Below, piece after piece: positions 11,210-22,521 of a DNA stretch of 64,000 bases. A program made the position numbers and the translations under genes. The stretch comes from Buchnera aphidicola (Greenidea ficicola) (lineage in GTDB: Bacteria > Pseudomonadota > Gammaproteobacteria > Enterobacterales > Enterobacteriaceae). The DNA lies in NCBI RefSeq assembly GCF_039386055.1, contig NZ_CP135012.1, positions 96,755 to 160,754 on the forward strand, given 5' to 3'. The first letter of the stretch is position 1, and each line of letters begins with the position of its first letter. Below the pieces are notes generated by a model. That model was not told where the DNA came from and ran no database searches. It worked only from the letters and a program-made list of their open reading frames with translations.

Positions 11210-13933
11210 ATGTATTTGATTCATATAAATAAGAAATTATATAAAGTATCTAAAAATGATAATTTATTAAAAATATGTTTATCTAATGGAATAGATATAC
11301 CATATTTTTGTTGGCATCCTATTTTAGGAAGTGTTGGTTCTTGTAGACAGTGTGCAGTAAAATGTTTAAATAATATTAATGATGTTCATGGTAATATTGT
11401 TATGTCTTGTATGACTCCTGTTGTTAATGATATGATAATTTCTACGAATGATATTGAAGTTGAAAAATTTAGAAAAAATATAATAGAATTATTAATGACT
11501 AATCATCCTCATGATTGCCCTGTTTGTGCTGAAGGAGGAAATTGTCATTTGCAAGATATGACTGTTATTACTAAACATAATGATAGAAGATATAGATTTA
11601 AAAAAAAAAAATATAAAAATCAATATTTAGGACCATTTATTACTCATGAAATGAATCGTTGTATAACTTGTTATCGTTGTGTTCGTTATTATAATGATTA
11701 TGTTGATGGTAAAGATTTTGGTGTTTATGGAGTTAGTAATAAAATATATTTTGGTCGTTTTAATTCTGGAGTGTTAAAAAGTAAATATTCTGGTAATTTA
11801 ATAGAAATTTGTCCAACTGGTGTTTTTAGTGATAAAACTCATTTAAATAATTATAGCAGAAAATGGGATATGCAATATTCTCCTAGTGTTTGTCATTTTT
11901 GTAGTATTGGTTGTAATATTATTGCTTCGGAAAAATATGGCGAACTTAGATATGTGGAAAATAGATATCATAATAATATTAATAAATTTTTTTTATGTGA
12001 TTTAGGTCGTTTTGGTTATAGTTATAATAATTTATTAGATAGACCAAAATATGTTACTTCTTTTTTAAATAATAATATAAAAAAATTAAATTTTTCTGAA
12101 GGTATTTTGTTAGTAAGTAAATTATTAAAAAAATCTTCTTATATTGTTGGTGTTGGATCTCCTCGTTCAAGCATTGAAAATAATTTTTCCTTATATAAAT
12201 TAGTTGGAAAAAAAAATTTTTGTATAGGGATGTCTGATTTAGATAATGAATGTATTAAAATAATTTTAAATACATTGCGATATAGTAAAATAAATATTCC
12301 TAATTTAAAAAATGTAGAAAAATATGATGCAATTTTTATTATTGGTGAAGATATTTCTCAAACAGCATCTAGATTAGCTTTATCTGTTAGACAGGCAATT
12401 AAAAAAAAGAAAATTAAAAAAAATATTTTAAAAAATATTAATTTTTGGAATACTTCTGGGATTAAAAATTATTCTCAAAATAATTATAATCCTTTATTTA
12501 TAACTTCTATAGATAAAACAGATTTAGATGATATTTCTAAAATTAATTATTTTGGTTCTACTGAAGATCAAGTTTATTTTGTTAATTTAATAATATATTA
12601 TATTAAACATAGTTCTTTAAATAAAAAAGAAATAAATAAAATTGATTTATATAAAATTAAATTTATTGCTAAAAATTTATTAAAAGCAAAACGACCTTTA
12701 ATTATATCAGGGATGAGTAATGGTGATGTTGATTTAATAAAAGTTTCTTTAAATTTAGCAAATGTTTTAAAAAATAAAAATAAAAATACAGGATTAATTT
12801 TATTACCTATTCATGTAAATAGTATAGGAATTTCTTTAATAGGTGGTATTACTTTTGATAAAATTTTTTCGAATTTTAATAATAAAAAAATAGATTTTTT
12901 AATAATTATGGAAAATGATTTGTATCATTATATTGAAAAATTAAAATTAGATTTATTTTTTTCTAGAATTAAAAATATTATTGTTTTGGATCATCAAAAT
13001 ACAAATACATTTAAAAAAGCAACAATTTCTTTTCCTGTAAATAATTTTTTTGAAAGTTCAGGAACAATTATAAATTATGAAGGAAGAGCACAAAAATTTT
13101 TTCAGGTTTATGATCCATCTTTTTATAATAAGGATATAGGAATTTTAGAAAGTTGGAGATGGTTAAATTATATATATAGATTATTATTTGGTATAAAAAA
13201 AAAATGGAAAACTTTGGATGATGTAATTAAAAATATTATTTCAGATATTCCAATTTTTAAAGGTATTGATAAAATTTCTCCTGATTCTAAATATAGATTT
13301 TTTGGACAAAAAATAGCAAGATCTCCTCATAGATTAAGTGGAAGAACGGTAATTAGATCGCATATTAGTGAACATGAAATTAATGTATCACAAGATCAAG
13401 ATAGTTTTTTTTCTTTTTCAATGGAAGGAATACAGCAATCTTGGAGATATTCTGATTATATTCCATTTAATTGGTTTCCTGGTTGGAATTCTTCTCAATC
13501 TTTTAATAAATATAATAAATATAAAAATAAAAAATTACGAAATCAATATTCTGGATTTTTATTATTTAAAAAAAAAAAAAAAAAAAAATATATATATTAT
13601 TCTTTTGATAATTTTAAAAGATACAAAAAAGATATTTTAAAAGTTGTTCTTTATTATAAGTTATTTGGTAGTGAAGAAATTAGTCAAAAATCATTAATTA
13701 TTAAACAAAGAATAAAAAATATATTTGTTAAAATAAATTTTATAGATGCTTTAAAAATGAATATTAAAAATGATTCATTTTTATATTTTGATTGTTTGAA
13801 AGAATCTTATTGTTTAAAAGTTTCTATTTCAAGTAATTTGAGTCAAGGAAATATAGGTTTGCCATTAGGAATGTTTGGTCTTCCTCGTTCTCTTTTAGGT
13901 AAAGAAGTAACTAATTTAAGGAGTAAATTATAA
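11210..13933 (+). CDS. nuoG: NADH-quinone oxidoreductase subunit G
   Basis: Largest peripheral subunit, with several Fe-S clusters. I place the start at ATG 11210 ([16 protein letters not shown]), which gives 907 residues against 908 in E. coli; upstream in-frame codons overlap nuoF. Ligand motifs in order are [52 protein letters not shown] and [10 protein letters not shown]. The C-terminal molybdopterin-oxidoreductase-like domain is more diverged. Near residue 787 seven Lys are encoded by a 21-nt A tract that keeps the frame. nuoH follows after 2 bp. Confidence 0.96.
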   Translation: MYLIHINKKLYKVSKNDNLLKICLSNGIDIPYFCWHPILGSVGSCRQCAVKCLNNINDVHGNIVMSCMTPVVNDMIISTNDIEVEKFRKNIIELLMTNHPHDCPVCAEGGNCHLQDMTVITKHNDRRYRFKKKKYKNQYLGPFITHEMNRCITCYRCVRYYNDYVDGKDFGVYGVSNKIYFGRFNSGVLKSKYSGNLIEICPTGVFSDKTHLNNYSRKWDMQYSPSVCHFCSIGCNIIASEKYGELRYVENRYHNNINKFFLCDLGRFGYSYNNLLDRPKYVTSFLNNNIKKLNFSEGILLVSKLLKKSSYIVGVGSPRSSIENNFSLYKLVGKKNFCIGMSDLDNECIKIILNTLRYSKINIPNLKNVEKYDAIFIIGEDISQTASRLALSVRQAIKKKKIKKNILKNINFWNTSGIKNYSQNNYNPLFITSIDKTDLDDISKINYFGSTEDQVYFVNLIIYYIKHSSLNKKEINKIDLYKIKFIAKNLLKAKRPLIISGMSNGDVDLIKVSLNLANVLKNKNKNTGLILLPIHVNSIGISLIGGITFDKIFSNFNNKKIDFLIIMENDLYHYIEKLKLDLFFSRIKNIIVLDHQNTNTFKKATISFPVNNFFESSGTIINYEGRAQKFFQVYDPSFYNKDIGILESWRWLNYIYRLLFGIKKKWKTLDDVIKNIISDIPIFKGIDKISPDSKYRFFGQKIARSPHRLSGRTVIRSHISEHEINVSQDQDSFFSFSMEGIQQSWRYSDYIPFNWFPGWNSSQSFNKYNKYKNKKLRNQYSGFLLFKKKKKKKYIYYSFDNFKRYKKDILKVVLYYKLFGSEEISQKSLIIKQRIKNIFVKINFIDALKMNIKNDSFLYFDCLKESYCLKVSISSNLSQGNIGLPLGMFGLPRSLLGKEVTNLRSKL
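13568..13588. repeat. 21-nt uninterrupted A tract inside nuoG
   Basis: Twenty-one consecutive A encode seven Lys between LLF and YIYY in the C-terminal domain of NuoG. The frame is kept at this length. Confidence 0.95.
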
Positions 13934-13935
13934 TT

Positions 13936-14877
13936 ATGTTTTTTTTTTTTCGTTCTTTTTTAATAGTTTTAATATTTGTTTTTTTTGGAGCTTTGCTTAC
14001 CATTATTGAAAGACGTTTATTAGGTTTTTTTCAAAATCGTTATGGTCCAAATCGTGTAGGTTGGCAAGGATCTTTGCAATTATTTGCGGATATGATAAAA
14101 ATTTTTTTTAAAGAAGATTGGACTCCTAGTTTTTCTAGTTCTTTAATTTTTAATTTATCTCCTGTAATAGCTTTTTTTGCTTTATCTTTTGTTGTTTGTT
14201 GTATACCTTTTTCTCCTTATTTTAATATTATTGATTTAAAATTAGGAGTTTTGTTTTTTTTAATGATGGCAGGAATATCTACATATTCTATATTATTTTC
14301 TGGATGGTCTAGTAATAATAAATATTCTTTATTAGGATCTATTAGATCTTGCGCGCAAATTTTAAGTTATGAAATTTTTTTAGGTATATCAATTATGGGG
14401 GTTGTTGCTCAAGCAGATTCTTATAATCTTTTAGATATTATTAATTCACAAAAATATTTATGGAATATATTTCCACAATTTTTTGGTTTTATAAATTTTT
14501 TAATTTCTGGTTTAGCTATTTGCCATAGACATCCATTTGATCAACCTGAATCAGAACAAGAATTATCGGATGGTTATCATATTGAATATTCAGGAATAAA
14601 ATTTGGTTTATTTTTTATTGGTGAATATATTTCTATGATTATTATTTCTATTTTAATTTCGATATTATTTTTTGGGGGATGGAATGGTCCTTTTATTTCT
14701 AGTTTTTTTTGTTTTTTAATAAAGATATTGTTTTTTCTTTTTTTATTTATATTAATTAGAGCTTCTTTGCCTAGACCAAGATATGATAAAGTTTTATTGT
14801 TTAGTTGGAAATTTCTTTTACCTTTGTCATTATTAAATTTATTTTTTACTTCTTTATTTATATTTTATAAGTATTAA
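13936..14877 (+). CDS. nuoH: NADH-quinone oxidoreductase subunit H
   Basis: Membrane subunit next to the quinone-binding site, linking the peripheral arm to the proton-pumping arm. The 313 residues (E. coli 325) are mostly hydrophobic helices. Conserved loops are seen: [20 protein letters not shown] near the N-terminus, [13 protein letters not shown], and [20 protein letters not shown], which is nearly identical to the family motif. [10 protein letters not shown] precedes the last helix. Starts 2 bp after nuoG; nuoI follows after 4 bp. Confidence 0.97.
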   Translation: MFFFFRSFLIVLIFVFFGALLTIIERRLLGFFQNRYGPNRVGWQGSLQLFADMIKIFFKEDWTPSFSSSLIFNLSPVIAFFALSFVVCCIPFSPYFNIIDLKLGVLFFLMMAGISTYSILFSGWSSNNKYSLLGSIRSCAQILSYEIFLGISIMGVVAQADSYNLLDIINSQKYLWNIFPQFFGFINFLISGLAICHRHPFDQPESEQELSDGYHIEYSGIKFGLFFIGEYISMIIISILISILFFGGWNGPFISSFFCFLIKILFFLFLFILIRASLPRPRYDKVLLFSWKFLLPLSLLNLFFTSLFIFYKY

Positions 14878-14881
14878 TATT

Positions 14882-15418
14882 ATGAATTTTAAAGATATAT
14901 TTTTTGGATTTTTTACACAATTAAAAAGTATTTGGATGGTTTTTTTAAAATTATTTGATAAAATTGAAACTAAAAAATATCCTGAAGAACCAATTGTTTT
15001 ATCACCTCGTTATAGAGGTAGGATTATATTAACTAGAGAACCTAATGGAGAAGAAAGGTGTGTTGCTTGTAATTTATGTGCTGTAGTTTGTCCTGTAGGT
15101 TGTATTACTTTACAAAAAGGAGAAAAAAAAAATAAAAGATGGTACCCAATTTTTTTTCGTATTAATTTTTCTAGGTGTATTTTTTGTGGTTTGTGCGAAG
15201 AAGCTTGTCCTACTTTGGCGATACAATTAATACCAGATGTAGAGTTAGCTGAATATAAAAGAAAAGATTTAATATATGAAAAAAAAGATTTATTAATTTC
15301 TGGAGTTGGAAAATATCCAGATTATAATTTTTATAAAATTTCTGGTAAAAAAAATATTTTTGTAAATAAAAGTAATAAAAATTATTCTAAATATATTGAT
15401 GTTAAAGATTTATTATAA
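14882..15418 (+). CDS. nuoI: NADH-quinone oxidoreductase subunit I (two 4Fe-4S clusters)
   Basis: Ferredoxin-like peripheral subunit carrying clusters N6a and N6b, which relay electrons to NuoB. The 178 residues (E. coli 180) contain both ligand sets: [16 protein letters not shown] and [16 protein letters not shown]. The conserved [19 protein letters not shown] lies just before the first set. It is in the usual position between nuoH and nuoJ, which suggests intact operon expression. Confidence 0.97.
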   Translation: MNFKDIFFGFFTQLKSIWMVFLKLFDKIETKKYPEEPIVLSPRYRGRIILTREPNGEERCVACNLCAVVCPVGCITLQKGEKKNKRWYPIFFRINFSRCIFCGLCEEACPTLAIQLIPDVELAEYKRKDLIYEKKDLLISGVGKYPDYNFYKISGKKNIFVNKSNKNYSKYIDVKDLL

Positions 15419-15431
15419 GGAAAGAAATAAT

Positions 15432-15923
15432 ATGGAGTTTATGTTTTATTTTTTATCTTTTGTTTCTATTTTTTCTACATTATTATCTATATTAAATATT
15501 AATCCTATATATTCATTATTATATTTAATTGTTTCTTTTTTGTCATTATCAGGTATTTTTTTTATTTTAGGAGCGTTTTATGCAGCAGCAATAGAAATTA
15601 TTTTATATGCTGGAGCTATTATGGTTTTATTTGTTTTTGTTATTATGTTTTTAAATTTAGGAAATAAAACATTTATTAAAGAAAAAAAATGGTTTTCATT
15701 TTATAATTTAATTATTACTTTTTTTTTTTTATGCATGATGTTTATTATTTTTTATTTTTTTAATAAAAATATTAATAATAAAAATATTTTTCATTTAGTT
15801 ATTGATGGTAGAGATATAGGTTTTGTTTTTTTTGGTGAATATTCATTGTTAATAGAAATAATTTCTATGATTTTATTAACTTCTTTAATTATTGTTTTTC
15901 ATATTAGTAATAATATTTATTAA
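15432..15923 (+). CDS. nuoJ: NADH-quinone oxidoreductase subunit J
   Basis: Membrane subunit of complex I. I choose ATG 15432 (MEFMFYFLSFVSIF), which lies after the nuoI stop and has AAGGAAAG upstream; earlier in-frame codons overlap nuoI. This gives 163 residues (E. coli 184), with a shortened C-terminus. Five hydrophobic segments are visible. The family pattern FILGAFYAAAIEIILYAGAI followed by MVLFVFVIMFLNLG is well conserved. nuoK follows. Confidence 0.94.
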   Translation: MEFMFYFLSFVSIFSTLLSILNINPIYSLLYLIVSFLSLSGIFFILGAFYAAAIEIILYAGAIMVLFVFVIMFLNLGNKTFIKEKKWFSFYNLIITFFFLCMMFIIFYFFNKNINNKNIFHLVIDGRDIGFVFFGEYSLLIEIISMILLTSLIIVFHISNNIY

Positions 15924-15964
15924 TATTGTTTTATTTTATTTATTTTTTTTTTGGATGTTTAATA

Positions 15965-16267
15965 ATGGTACCTTTAAATCATGGATTTTTTTTAGTTTTT
16001 GTTTTGTTTTCTTTAGGAATTTCTTCATTATTAATTCGAGGGAATTTATTATTTATATTAATTAGTTTAGAGATTATGATGAATGCTGTTGGTTTATCTT
16101 TTGTTTTGATAGGTTGTTATTGGGCTCAAATTGATGGTCAAATTATGTATATTTTAATAATTACTACTTCTGCAGCGGAAGTAAGTGTTGGTTTAATTTT
16201 TTTAATGAAATTATATAAAAAATATAATACATTAAATGTTGATGTTTTAAGTGAGATGCGTGAATGA
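15965..16267 (+). CDS. nuoK: NADH-quinone oxidoreductase subunit K
   Basis: Small membrane subunit with conserved membrane glutamates in the proton path. I choose ATG 15965 (MVPLNHGFFLVFVLFSLG), which gives exactly 100 residues as in E. coli and is preceded by GGA; a TTG at 15926 would add 13 residues with no counterpart. LISLEIMMNAVGLSF holds one conserved Glu, and TSAAEVSVGL the other. The end VDVLSEMRE matches the family. The stop overlaps the nuoL start (ATGA). Confidence 0.95.
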   Translation: MVPLNHGFFLVFVLFSLGISSLLIRGNLLFILISLEIMMNAVGLSFVLIGCYWAQIDGQIMYILIITTSAAEVSVGLIFLMKLYKKYNTLNVDVLSEMRE

Positions 16268-18102
16268 ATTATATTCATTTATTAATTTTATTACCGTTTA
16301 CTAATTTTTTTATTTTATCTTTTTTTGGTAATTTTATTTCTAAAAAAAAATCAAAATGTATTGGATTTTTTTTTTCTTTTTTAATTTTTTTTTTGTTATT
16401 TTGTATAAATTTACAATTTTATTATTTTAATAATCGTGTTTTTTTCATTAAAAATTTTTTTAATTGGGTATCTATTAATAGACTTAATATTGATTGTTCT
16501 TTTTTGATAGATGAATTATCAATAGTTATGTTAAATATAATTTTATTTATTGGTTTTTTAATATATTTTTTTTCTCTTTGGTATATGAATAAAGAAAAAT
16601 TAAAAAATTATTATAAGTTTTTTTCTTATATAAATTTATTTATTTTTAGCATGTTATTATTAGTTCTTTCTGATAATTTAATATTTTTATATTTTGGTTG
16701 GGAAATGGTTGGGGTTTGTTCTTATTTATTAATTGGATTTTATTATAAAAATAAAAAAAATAGTTTTTTTTCTAATAAAGCTTTTTTTATTACTAGAATT
16801 GGTGATATTTTTTTATTAATGGCAATTGTTATGTTATATAATTTTTTTAATACTTTTAATTTTTTAAATATAAATAATTTAATTAATAGTATAACGATTT
16901 TTAATGAAAAATATTTTTTTTTTATTACTTTGTTTTTATTTTTTTCAGCTATTAGTAAATCAGCTCAATTTCCTTTACAAATTTGGTTATCTGGAGCTAT
17001 GGTAGGACCAACTCCTGTTTCAGCTTTGATTCATTCTGCTACTATGATTACTGCTGGTGTTTATTTAATTGCTAGAATGTATAATGTTTTTTTATTAAAT
17101 CCTTTAATTTTATATTTTATTAGTATTTTAGGGACAGTTACTTTATTTATTGGATGTATTTTTGCTTTGAATCAAAATAATTTAAAAAAGATATTAGCAT
17201 ATTCTACTATTAGTCAAATTGGATATATGTTTTTATCTTTAGGGGTTCAATCTTGGGATGGTGCAATTTTTCATTTGGTTTCACATGGTTTTTTTAAAGC
17301 TTTGTTATTTCTTTCTTCTTCAATATTAATTTTATATTCTAATAATATTAAAAATATTTTTAAAATAAAAAAATCTTTTGAAATTTTTTCTTTTTTGTAT
17401 TTTTGTTTTATTTTTGGTTGTTTTTCTTTAATTTCTTTTCCTTTTATTACATCTGGATTTTATAGTAAAGGAAATATTTTATTTAATGTTTTACAAAATG
17501 GTAATATTTATTTATTTATTATTGGTTTATTTTGTACATTTTTAACTTCTATTTATACATTTAAAATGTTTTTTATTATATTTTTTAAAAATGAAGTAAT
17601 AAAAATAAAAAATAATTTAAATATTTTAATATCTTTATTTATTTTAATGTTTTTTTCTACTTTTTTTGGTTTTTTTATTATTCCTAATTTTTATTTTATA
17701 TTTCCTTTAAAAATTTTTTCTGAAGATTATAAATTTTTATTAGAATTTTTTTCTGGTTTTTTTTCTATTTTTGGTATTTTGTTTTCTTATTATTTTTGGG
17801 TATTAAATAAAAATTTTATGAAATTATTATTTAATAATAAATATTTAAATAAATTTTTTGAATTATTTTTTATTTTTTTTAGTTTTGATTGGTTATATGA
17901 AAAAATATTTGTAAATTTTTATATTAAACTTTCTAAGTTTTTATATTTTGATTTATTTTATGAAATTAAAAAATATTTTATTTTTATTATAAAATTTATC
18001 GGAAAAAAAATATTGTTTTTGATTAATGGTTATTTGCGTTGGTATATTACTTTAATGATATTTGGTTTTTTATTAATTTTTTCTATTTTAGAAAAATTAT
18101 AA
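16264..18102 (+). CDS. nuoL: NADH-quinone oxidoreductase subunit L
   Basis: Antiporter-like subunit at the distal end of the membrane arm, involved in proton pumping. The 612 residues match E. coli (613). Conserved features include LYFGWEMVGVCSYLLIGFYY with its membrane Glu, ISKSAQFPLQIWLSGAM and GPTPVSALIHSATMITAGVY, and LKKILAYSTISQIGYMFLSLG. The long C-terminal helix region is retained but very Phe/Lys-rich. It overlaps nuoK by 4 bp; a 92-bp A/T spacer precedes nuoM. Confidence 0.97.
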   Translation: MNYIHLLILLPFTNFFILSFFGNFISKKKSKCIGFFFSFLIFFLLFCINLQFYYFNNRVFFIKNFFNWVSINRLNIDCSFLIDELSIVMLNIILFIGFLIYFFSLWYMNKEKLKNYYKFFSYINLFIFSMLLLVLSDNLIFLYFGWEMVGVCSYLLIGFYYKNKKNSFFSNKAFFITRIGDIFLLMAIVMLYNFFNTFNFLNINNLINSITIFNEKYFFFITLFLFFSAISKSAQFPLQIWLSGAMVGPTPVSALIHSATMITAGVYLIARMYNVFLLNPLILYFISILGTVTLFIGCIFALNQNNLKKILAYSTISQIGYMFLSLGVQSWDGAIFHLVSHGFFKALLFLSSSILILYSNNIKNIFKIKKSFEIFSFLYFCFIFGCFSLISFPFITSGFYSKGNILFNVLQNGNIYLFIIGLFCTFLTSIYTFKMFFIIFFKNEVIKIKNNLNILISLFILMFFSTFFGFFIIPNFYFIFPLKIFSEDYKFLLEFFSGFFSIFGILFSYYFWVLNKNFMKLLFNNKYLNKFFELFFIFFSFDWLYEKIFVNFYIKLSKFLYFDLFYEIKKYFIFIIKFIGKKILFLINGYLRWYITLMIFGFLLIFSILEKL

Positions 18103-18194
18103 ATTATTTTAGAATATTATAAAATTTTTTTATTATTTTTTTTTAAATAAAATAATTTTATATAAATAAAATTTTTAATAGGAAATAAAATACA

Positions 18195-19697
18195 ATGTTT
18201 CTTGTTTTATTAATTTTGATTCCTTATATAAGTAGTTTTTTATGTTTTTTTTCTCAATATATAAATACTAAATTACCAAAATTTATTGCTTTAATAACTA
18301 TGTTTATTGTTTTTTTGATATCAATAAAAATATGGTTAGAAAATTATTTTTTTATTGTAAAAAATAAATATATTAATTCTAATTGGGATATTGAATTTAT
18401 TCATCCTTTTATTAAAAAAATAGGAATTGATTGGAATTTTGGTGTTGATGGTTTATCTATTTTAATGGTTTTATTAACTATTTTATTAGGAATTATTTCT
18501 ATATTATGTTCTTGGAAAATAAATTATAAATATTCAGGATTTTTTTATTTTAATTTTTTATTTTTAATAGGTTCAATAATAGGGACATTTATTTCTTTAG
18601 ATTTATTTTTATTTTTTTGTTTTTGGGAAATTACTTCTTTTCCAATATATTTTTTATTATTAATATGGGGTTTTAATAATAATAATAAATTATTAAGAGT
18701 ATCAAATAATTTTTTTATTTATTCTCAAATTTCAAGTTTTTTTTTATTATTAGGAATTTTAGGTATTTTTTATAATTATTATTTTTTAACAAATATATAT
18801 ACTTTTAATTATAATTTATTATTAAATACTCCTATAAATTTTTATTTAGAATTATTTTTAATGTTTTTATTTTTTTTATCTTTTTCAATTAAAATTCCTA
18901 CAATTCCTTTTCATAATTGGGTAATTGATTTTCATGAATATTCTCCAGTTTCTGGATTTTTAGATTTATCTGGCATTTTAATAAAAACTTCTATTTATGG
19001 TTTGTTACGTTTTAATATACCTTTTTTTTATTATTCTTCTTTTTTGTTTTCTTCTTTTTTTTGTTTTTTAGGTTTAATAAATATATTTTATTTTTCTTAT
19101 ATAGCTTTTATTCAAAAAGATATTAAACGTTTAATTTCTTATGGTTCAATTTCTAATATGGGTTTTATTTTAATTGCTATATATAGTTTTAATATATTAT
19201 CTTCTCAAGGTTTAATAATACAAATTTTTTCTCATGCATTTTCTACTGCTGCTTTATTTATATTAATAGGAAAAATTTATTTTTTTTTAAATACTAGAAA
19301 ATTAAAATGTATTATTGGATTTTCTTCATTGTCTATTTTTTTTTATTATTTTTTTTTATTTTTTTCTATTGCAAATTTAGGAATACCTGGAACTGGTAAT
19401 TTTACTGGTGAGTTTTTAATTTTACTTGGAAGTTATTTTAATCATTCTATTATTACTATTTTTTCTCTTATAGGTTTAATTTTTTCAATGATTTATTCTT
19501 TACGAATGATGAGATATATTTTTTTTGGTAATTTTAAAAAAAAAAATATTTTTTTAAAAATACAATATTTAGATGTTTTTATTATGTTTATTTTATTTTT
19601 TTTTATTATTTTGTTAGGAATATATCCTAAGAGGTTTTTTGATACTTCTTATCATTCTATTTTAAATATTTATAAAAATTTTAAGTTTTTAATATAA
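18195..19697 (+). CDS. nuoM: NADH-quinone oxidoreductase subunit M
   Basis: Antiporter-like proton-pumping subunit of complex I. The 500 residues (E. coli 509) contain the membrane-embedded Glu in FFCFWEITSFPIYFLLLIWG, the Lys in SIKIPTIPFHNWVIDFHEYSPVSG, DLSGILIKTSIYGLLRF, and DIKRLISYGSISNMGFILIA. AGGAAAT lies ahead of the ATG. It is in the normal order nuoL-nuoM-nuoN; nuoN starts 16 bp downstream. Confidence 0.97.
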   Translation: MFLVLLILIPYISSFLCFFSQYINTKLPKFIALITMFIVFLISIKIWLENYFFIVKNKYINSNWDIEFIHPFIKKIGIDWNFGVDGLSILMVLLTILLGIISILCSWKINYKYSGFFYFNFLFLIGSIIGTFISLDLFLFFCFWEITSFPIYFLLLIWGFNNNNKLLRVSNNFFIYSQISSFFLLLGILGIFYNYYFLTNIYTFNYNLLLNTPINFYLELFLMFLFFLSFSIKIPTIPFHNWVIDFHEYSPVSGFLDLSGILIKTSIYGLLRFNIPFFYYSSFLFSSFFCFLGLINIFYFSYIAFIQKDIKRLISYGSISNMGFILIAIYSFNILSSQGLIIQIFSHAFSTAALFILIGKIYFFLNTRKLKCIIGFSSLSIFFYYFFLFFSIANLGIPGTGNFTGEFLILLGSYFNHSIITIFSLIGLIFSMIYSLRMMRYIFFGNFKKKNIFLKIQYLDVFIMFILFFFIILLGIYPKRFFDTSYHSILNIYKNFKFLI

Positions 19698-19713
19698 AAA
19701 TTGTAAGGTTAAT

Positions 19714-21180
19714 ATGAATTTATCTATAATTTTTAATAAATTAATAATATTTTTTCCTATAATAATTTTATTATTTTCTGTTTTTTTTATTTTTTTATCT
19801 ATTGCTTTATATCGTAATTATTTTTTTGTTTTTATAGTAACGGTTTTTAGTTTTTTGTTTTCTTTGTTATTTTATTTTTTTATTTTAAAATTTATTTCTT
19901 TACCTTTTGTATTTTCTAGATTAATTTTTATAGATTATTATTCTTTATATTATTCAGTAATTATATTATTTACAAGTTTATTTACTTGTTTTTTTTCTTA
20001 TTCTTGGTTAAATAATTTTAATATTAATAAAGAAGAATTTTATTTGTTATTATTATTATCTACTATTGGATCTTTATTAGTAATTATATCTAATAATATG
20101 ATGTTATTTTTTGTTTCTATTGAATTATTATTTTTTCCTTTGTTTGGATTAATTTGTTATTTAAGGTGTAATAATTCTTTAGAATCTTCATTAAAATATA
20201 TAATATTATCAAATATTTCAACAATTTTTTTATTATTTGGAATTTCTTTAATATATTATATTACTGGTAATTTTAATATTTATATTTTTAAAAATATTTT
20301 TGATTTAATTTCTTTACAAGATAAAAATATATTAATATTTGGTTTATCTATGATATTGATTTCTTTGTTTTTTAAATTATCTATTTTTCCTTTTTATTTT
20401 TGGATAGCTGATATTTATCAAGGATCTTCTTTTCCAATATTAATATATTTTTCCGTTGTAACTAAAATATCTATTTTTAGTTTTTTAGTTAAATTTTTTA
20501 TGAATATTTCTATAATAAATATTATACCTTTTTTTTTAATTATTAAAATAATTTCTATTTTTTCTATTATTTTTGGGAATTTGATGGCGTTAATTCAAAA
20601 AAATATAAAAAGATTATTAAGTTTTTCTTCAATAGCGAATTTTGGTTATTTATTACTTATTTTTACTAATATTAATAATAAATTTTTTTTAATAAAAGTT
20701 TCTACTTTATTTTTATTAAATTATTTTTTTGTTAATGTAGGTATTTTTGGTATTTTTAGTATTTTAATAAGTTTGTTAAAAATAAAAAAAAATGATGATA
20801 TTTTTTTTTATAAAGGTTTATTTTGGAGAAAACCATTTTTAACAATACTTTTAACTATTATGTTTTTATCTTCTGCTGGTTTACCTTTAACTTTAGGTTT
20901 TGTTAGTAAGTTTTATTTATTGTTTTTTTTATTTAAAAAGGATTCTTTTTTAATTTTATTTTTAGTTTGTTTTGGGATTATTATAAGTGTTTATTATTAT
21001 TTAAAAATTATACTTTCTTTATATAGTAGAAATAATGATATTTTATATTTTAAAAAATATAATAATATTGATTTTTTAAATATTTTTATTTTATTTATCT
21101 TTTCTTTTTTAATAATTTTATTTGGGTTTTATCCTAATTTTGTAATTAAATTAATGAAATGTTTTATTCCTTTTTTTTAA
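19714..21180 (+). CDS. nuoN: NADH-quinone oxidoreductase subunit N
   Basis: Third antiporter-like subunit and the last gene of the nuo operon. The 488 residues (E. coli 485) include LLFFPLFGLICYLR with the conserved region after the membrane Glu of SIELL, KLSIFPFYFWIADIYQGSSFP, and NIKRLLSFSSIANFGYLLL. It is extremely hydrophobic and Phe-rich. With it all thirteen nuo genes are present with open frames, so complex I is probably functional. folC follows after 48 bp that contain a short tandem repeat. Confidence 0.96.
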   Translation: MNLSIIFNKLIIFFPIIILLFSVFFIFLSIALYRNYFFVFIVTVFSFLFSLLFYFFILKFISLPFVFSRLIFIDYYSLYYSVIILFTSLFTCFFSYSWLNNFNINKEEFYLLLLLSTIGSLLVIISNNMMLFFVSIELLFFPLFGLICYLRCNNSLESSLKYIILSNISTIFLLFGISLIYYITGNFNIYIFKNIFDLISLQDKNILIFGLSMILISLFFKLSIFPFYFWIADIYQGSSFPILIYFSVVTKISIFSFLVKFFMNISIINIIPFFLIIKIISIFSIIFGNLMALIQKNIKRLLSFSSIANFGYLLLIFTNINNKFFLIKVSTLFLLNYFFVNVGIFGIFSILISLLKIKKNDDIFFYKGLFWRKPFLTILLTIMFLSSAGLPLTLGFVSKFYLLFFLFKKDSFLILFLVCFGIIISVYYYLKIILSLYSRNNDILYFKKYNNIDFLNIFILFIFSFLIILFGFYPNFVIKLMKCFIPFF

Positions 21181-21192
21181 TATTGTATTATT

Positions 21193-21216
21193 TATTTAAT
21201 TATTTAATTATTTAAT
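21193..21216. repeat. Three tandem copies of TATTTAAT upstream of folC
   Basis: A perfect 8-bp unit repeated three times in the nuoN-folC spacer, ending 12 bp before the folC start. The period equals that of the larger array upstream of pyrH. It could arise by slippage in A/T-only DNA. Confidence 0.7.
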
Positions 21217-21228
21217 TATTTTTTATTT

Positions 21229-22521
21229 ATGGGAACTTTTTTAAATATTATTAATAAAAATAAATCTTTATTAGAATGGCTTGAATATATTGAAAAAAAA
21301 TGTTGTCGAGAGAAAACTTTCAATTTAAATAATGTTTATAATATTGCAAAACAATTAAATATTTTAAATATAAATTCTTATATTTTTACTATTACTGGGA
21401 CTAATGGAAAAGGATCTACTGGTTATATTTTAGAAAATTTATTATTTAATTCTGGTTATAGTGTTGGTTTTTATACATCTCCTCATATTATTAATTATAA
21501 TGAACGTGTTAGAATTAATAGGAATATTTTAAAAGATTGTTTTCATATAAAAGCATTTAAAGTTATTGAATCAGTAAGAAAGGATGTTGTTTTGACTTAT
21601 TTTGAGTTTATAACTCTTTCTTCTTTATTATTATTTAAAAAAAAAAAATTAGATGTTCTTATATTAGAAGTTGGTATTGGTGGAAGATTAGATGCTACTA
21701 ATATTATTGATGCTGATATTAGTATCATTACTAATATAAAATTAGATCATATGAAAATTTTAGGAAATAGTATTGAAAATATTGCATATGAAAAAGCAGG
21801 GATTTTAAAAAAAAATAAAATTTGTTTTATTGGTGAAAATTATTTTCCTAAAATAATTTTTATTTTATTGAAATTAAAAAATATTTTTTTTAAAAAAAAA
21901 TATTATGATTGGTATTGGAAAGAAAATAAAAATAAATTTACAATTTTTACTTCAAAAAGAATTATTAAAGATTTTATTTTACCGAAAAATATTTTAATAG
22001 AAAATGTTTCTATTGCTATAGCTGCTTTAGATTGTTCTCCTTTTTTTATAAAAAAAAAAAATATATATAATATTTTAAATTTTAAGGGTTTACCTTGTAG
22101 ATTTAATATTATTTCTAAACATCCTAAAATTATTTTAGATGTTGCTCATAATCCTGATTCTTCTTTATATTTATCGAAATTTATTTTAAAAATAAAAAAA
22201 AAAAAAAATATATATGTTATTTTTGGGATTTTAAAAGATAAAGATTTTTTTCTTACTATTAAACCTATGTTAAGTATAGTAAAAATTTGGCATTTTGTTA
22301 TTTTAAAACATCCTAGATCTTTTAAATATAATATTAAAAAAAAAAATTTTCCAAAAAAATGTTTTTTTTATAATAGTGTTATAGAAGCTTGGAATGTTGT
22401 AAAAAAAAAAATTGGTTTAAATGATATATTATTAATTTATGGATCATTTTATCTTATTTCAGAATTTTTTTTTATTTTTAAGAATATAAATATTTTTAAA
22501 AATAAAAAAATTAATTTTTAA
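21229..22521 (+). CDS. folC: Dihydrofolate synthase/folylpolyglutamate synthase
   Basis: Adds glutamate to dihydropteroate and to folates in the cytoplasm. The 430 residues (E. coli 422) contain the ATP-binding loop TGTNGKGST near residue 57, [16 protein letters not shown], and [20 protein letters not shown] with the catalytic-site acidic residues; [22 protein letters not shown] and LDVAHNPDS also match the family. The C-terminal half is Lys-rich with an A tract near 22194-22208. Its stop codon overlaps the convergent prs stop by 4 bp. Confidence 0.94.
   Translation: MGTFLNIINKNKSLLEWLEYIEKKCCREKTFNLNNVYNIAKQLNILNINSYIFTITGTNGKGSTGYILENLLFNSGYSVGFYTSPHIINYNERVRINRNILKDCFHIKAFKVIESVRKDVVLTYFEFITLSSLLLFKKKKLDVLILEVGIGGRLDATNIIDADISIITNIKLDHMKILGNSIENIAYEKAGILKKNKICFIGENYFPKIIFILLKLKNIFFKKKYYDWYWKENKNKFTIFTSKRIIKDFILPKNILIENVSIAIAALDCSPFFIKKKNIYNILNFKGLPCRFNIISKHPKIILDVAHNPDSSLYLSKFILKIKKKKNIYVIFGILKDKDFFLTIKPMLSIVKIWHFVILKHPRSFKYNIKKKNFPKKCFFYNSVIEAWNVVKKKIGLNDILLIYGSFYLISEFFFIFKNINIFKNKKINF

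Noticed and set aside
15926-15964. Upstream TTG start for nuoK
   Set aside because: ATG 15965 yields exactly the 100 residues of the E. coli protein, beginning MVPLNHG like MIPLQHG.
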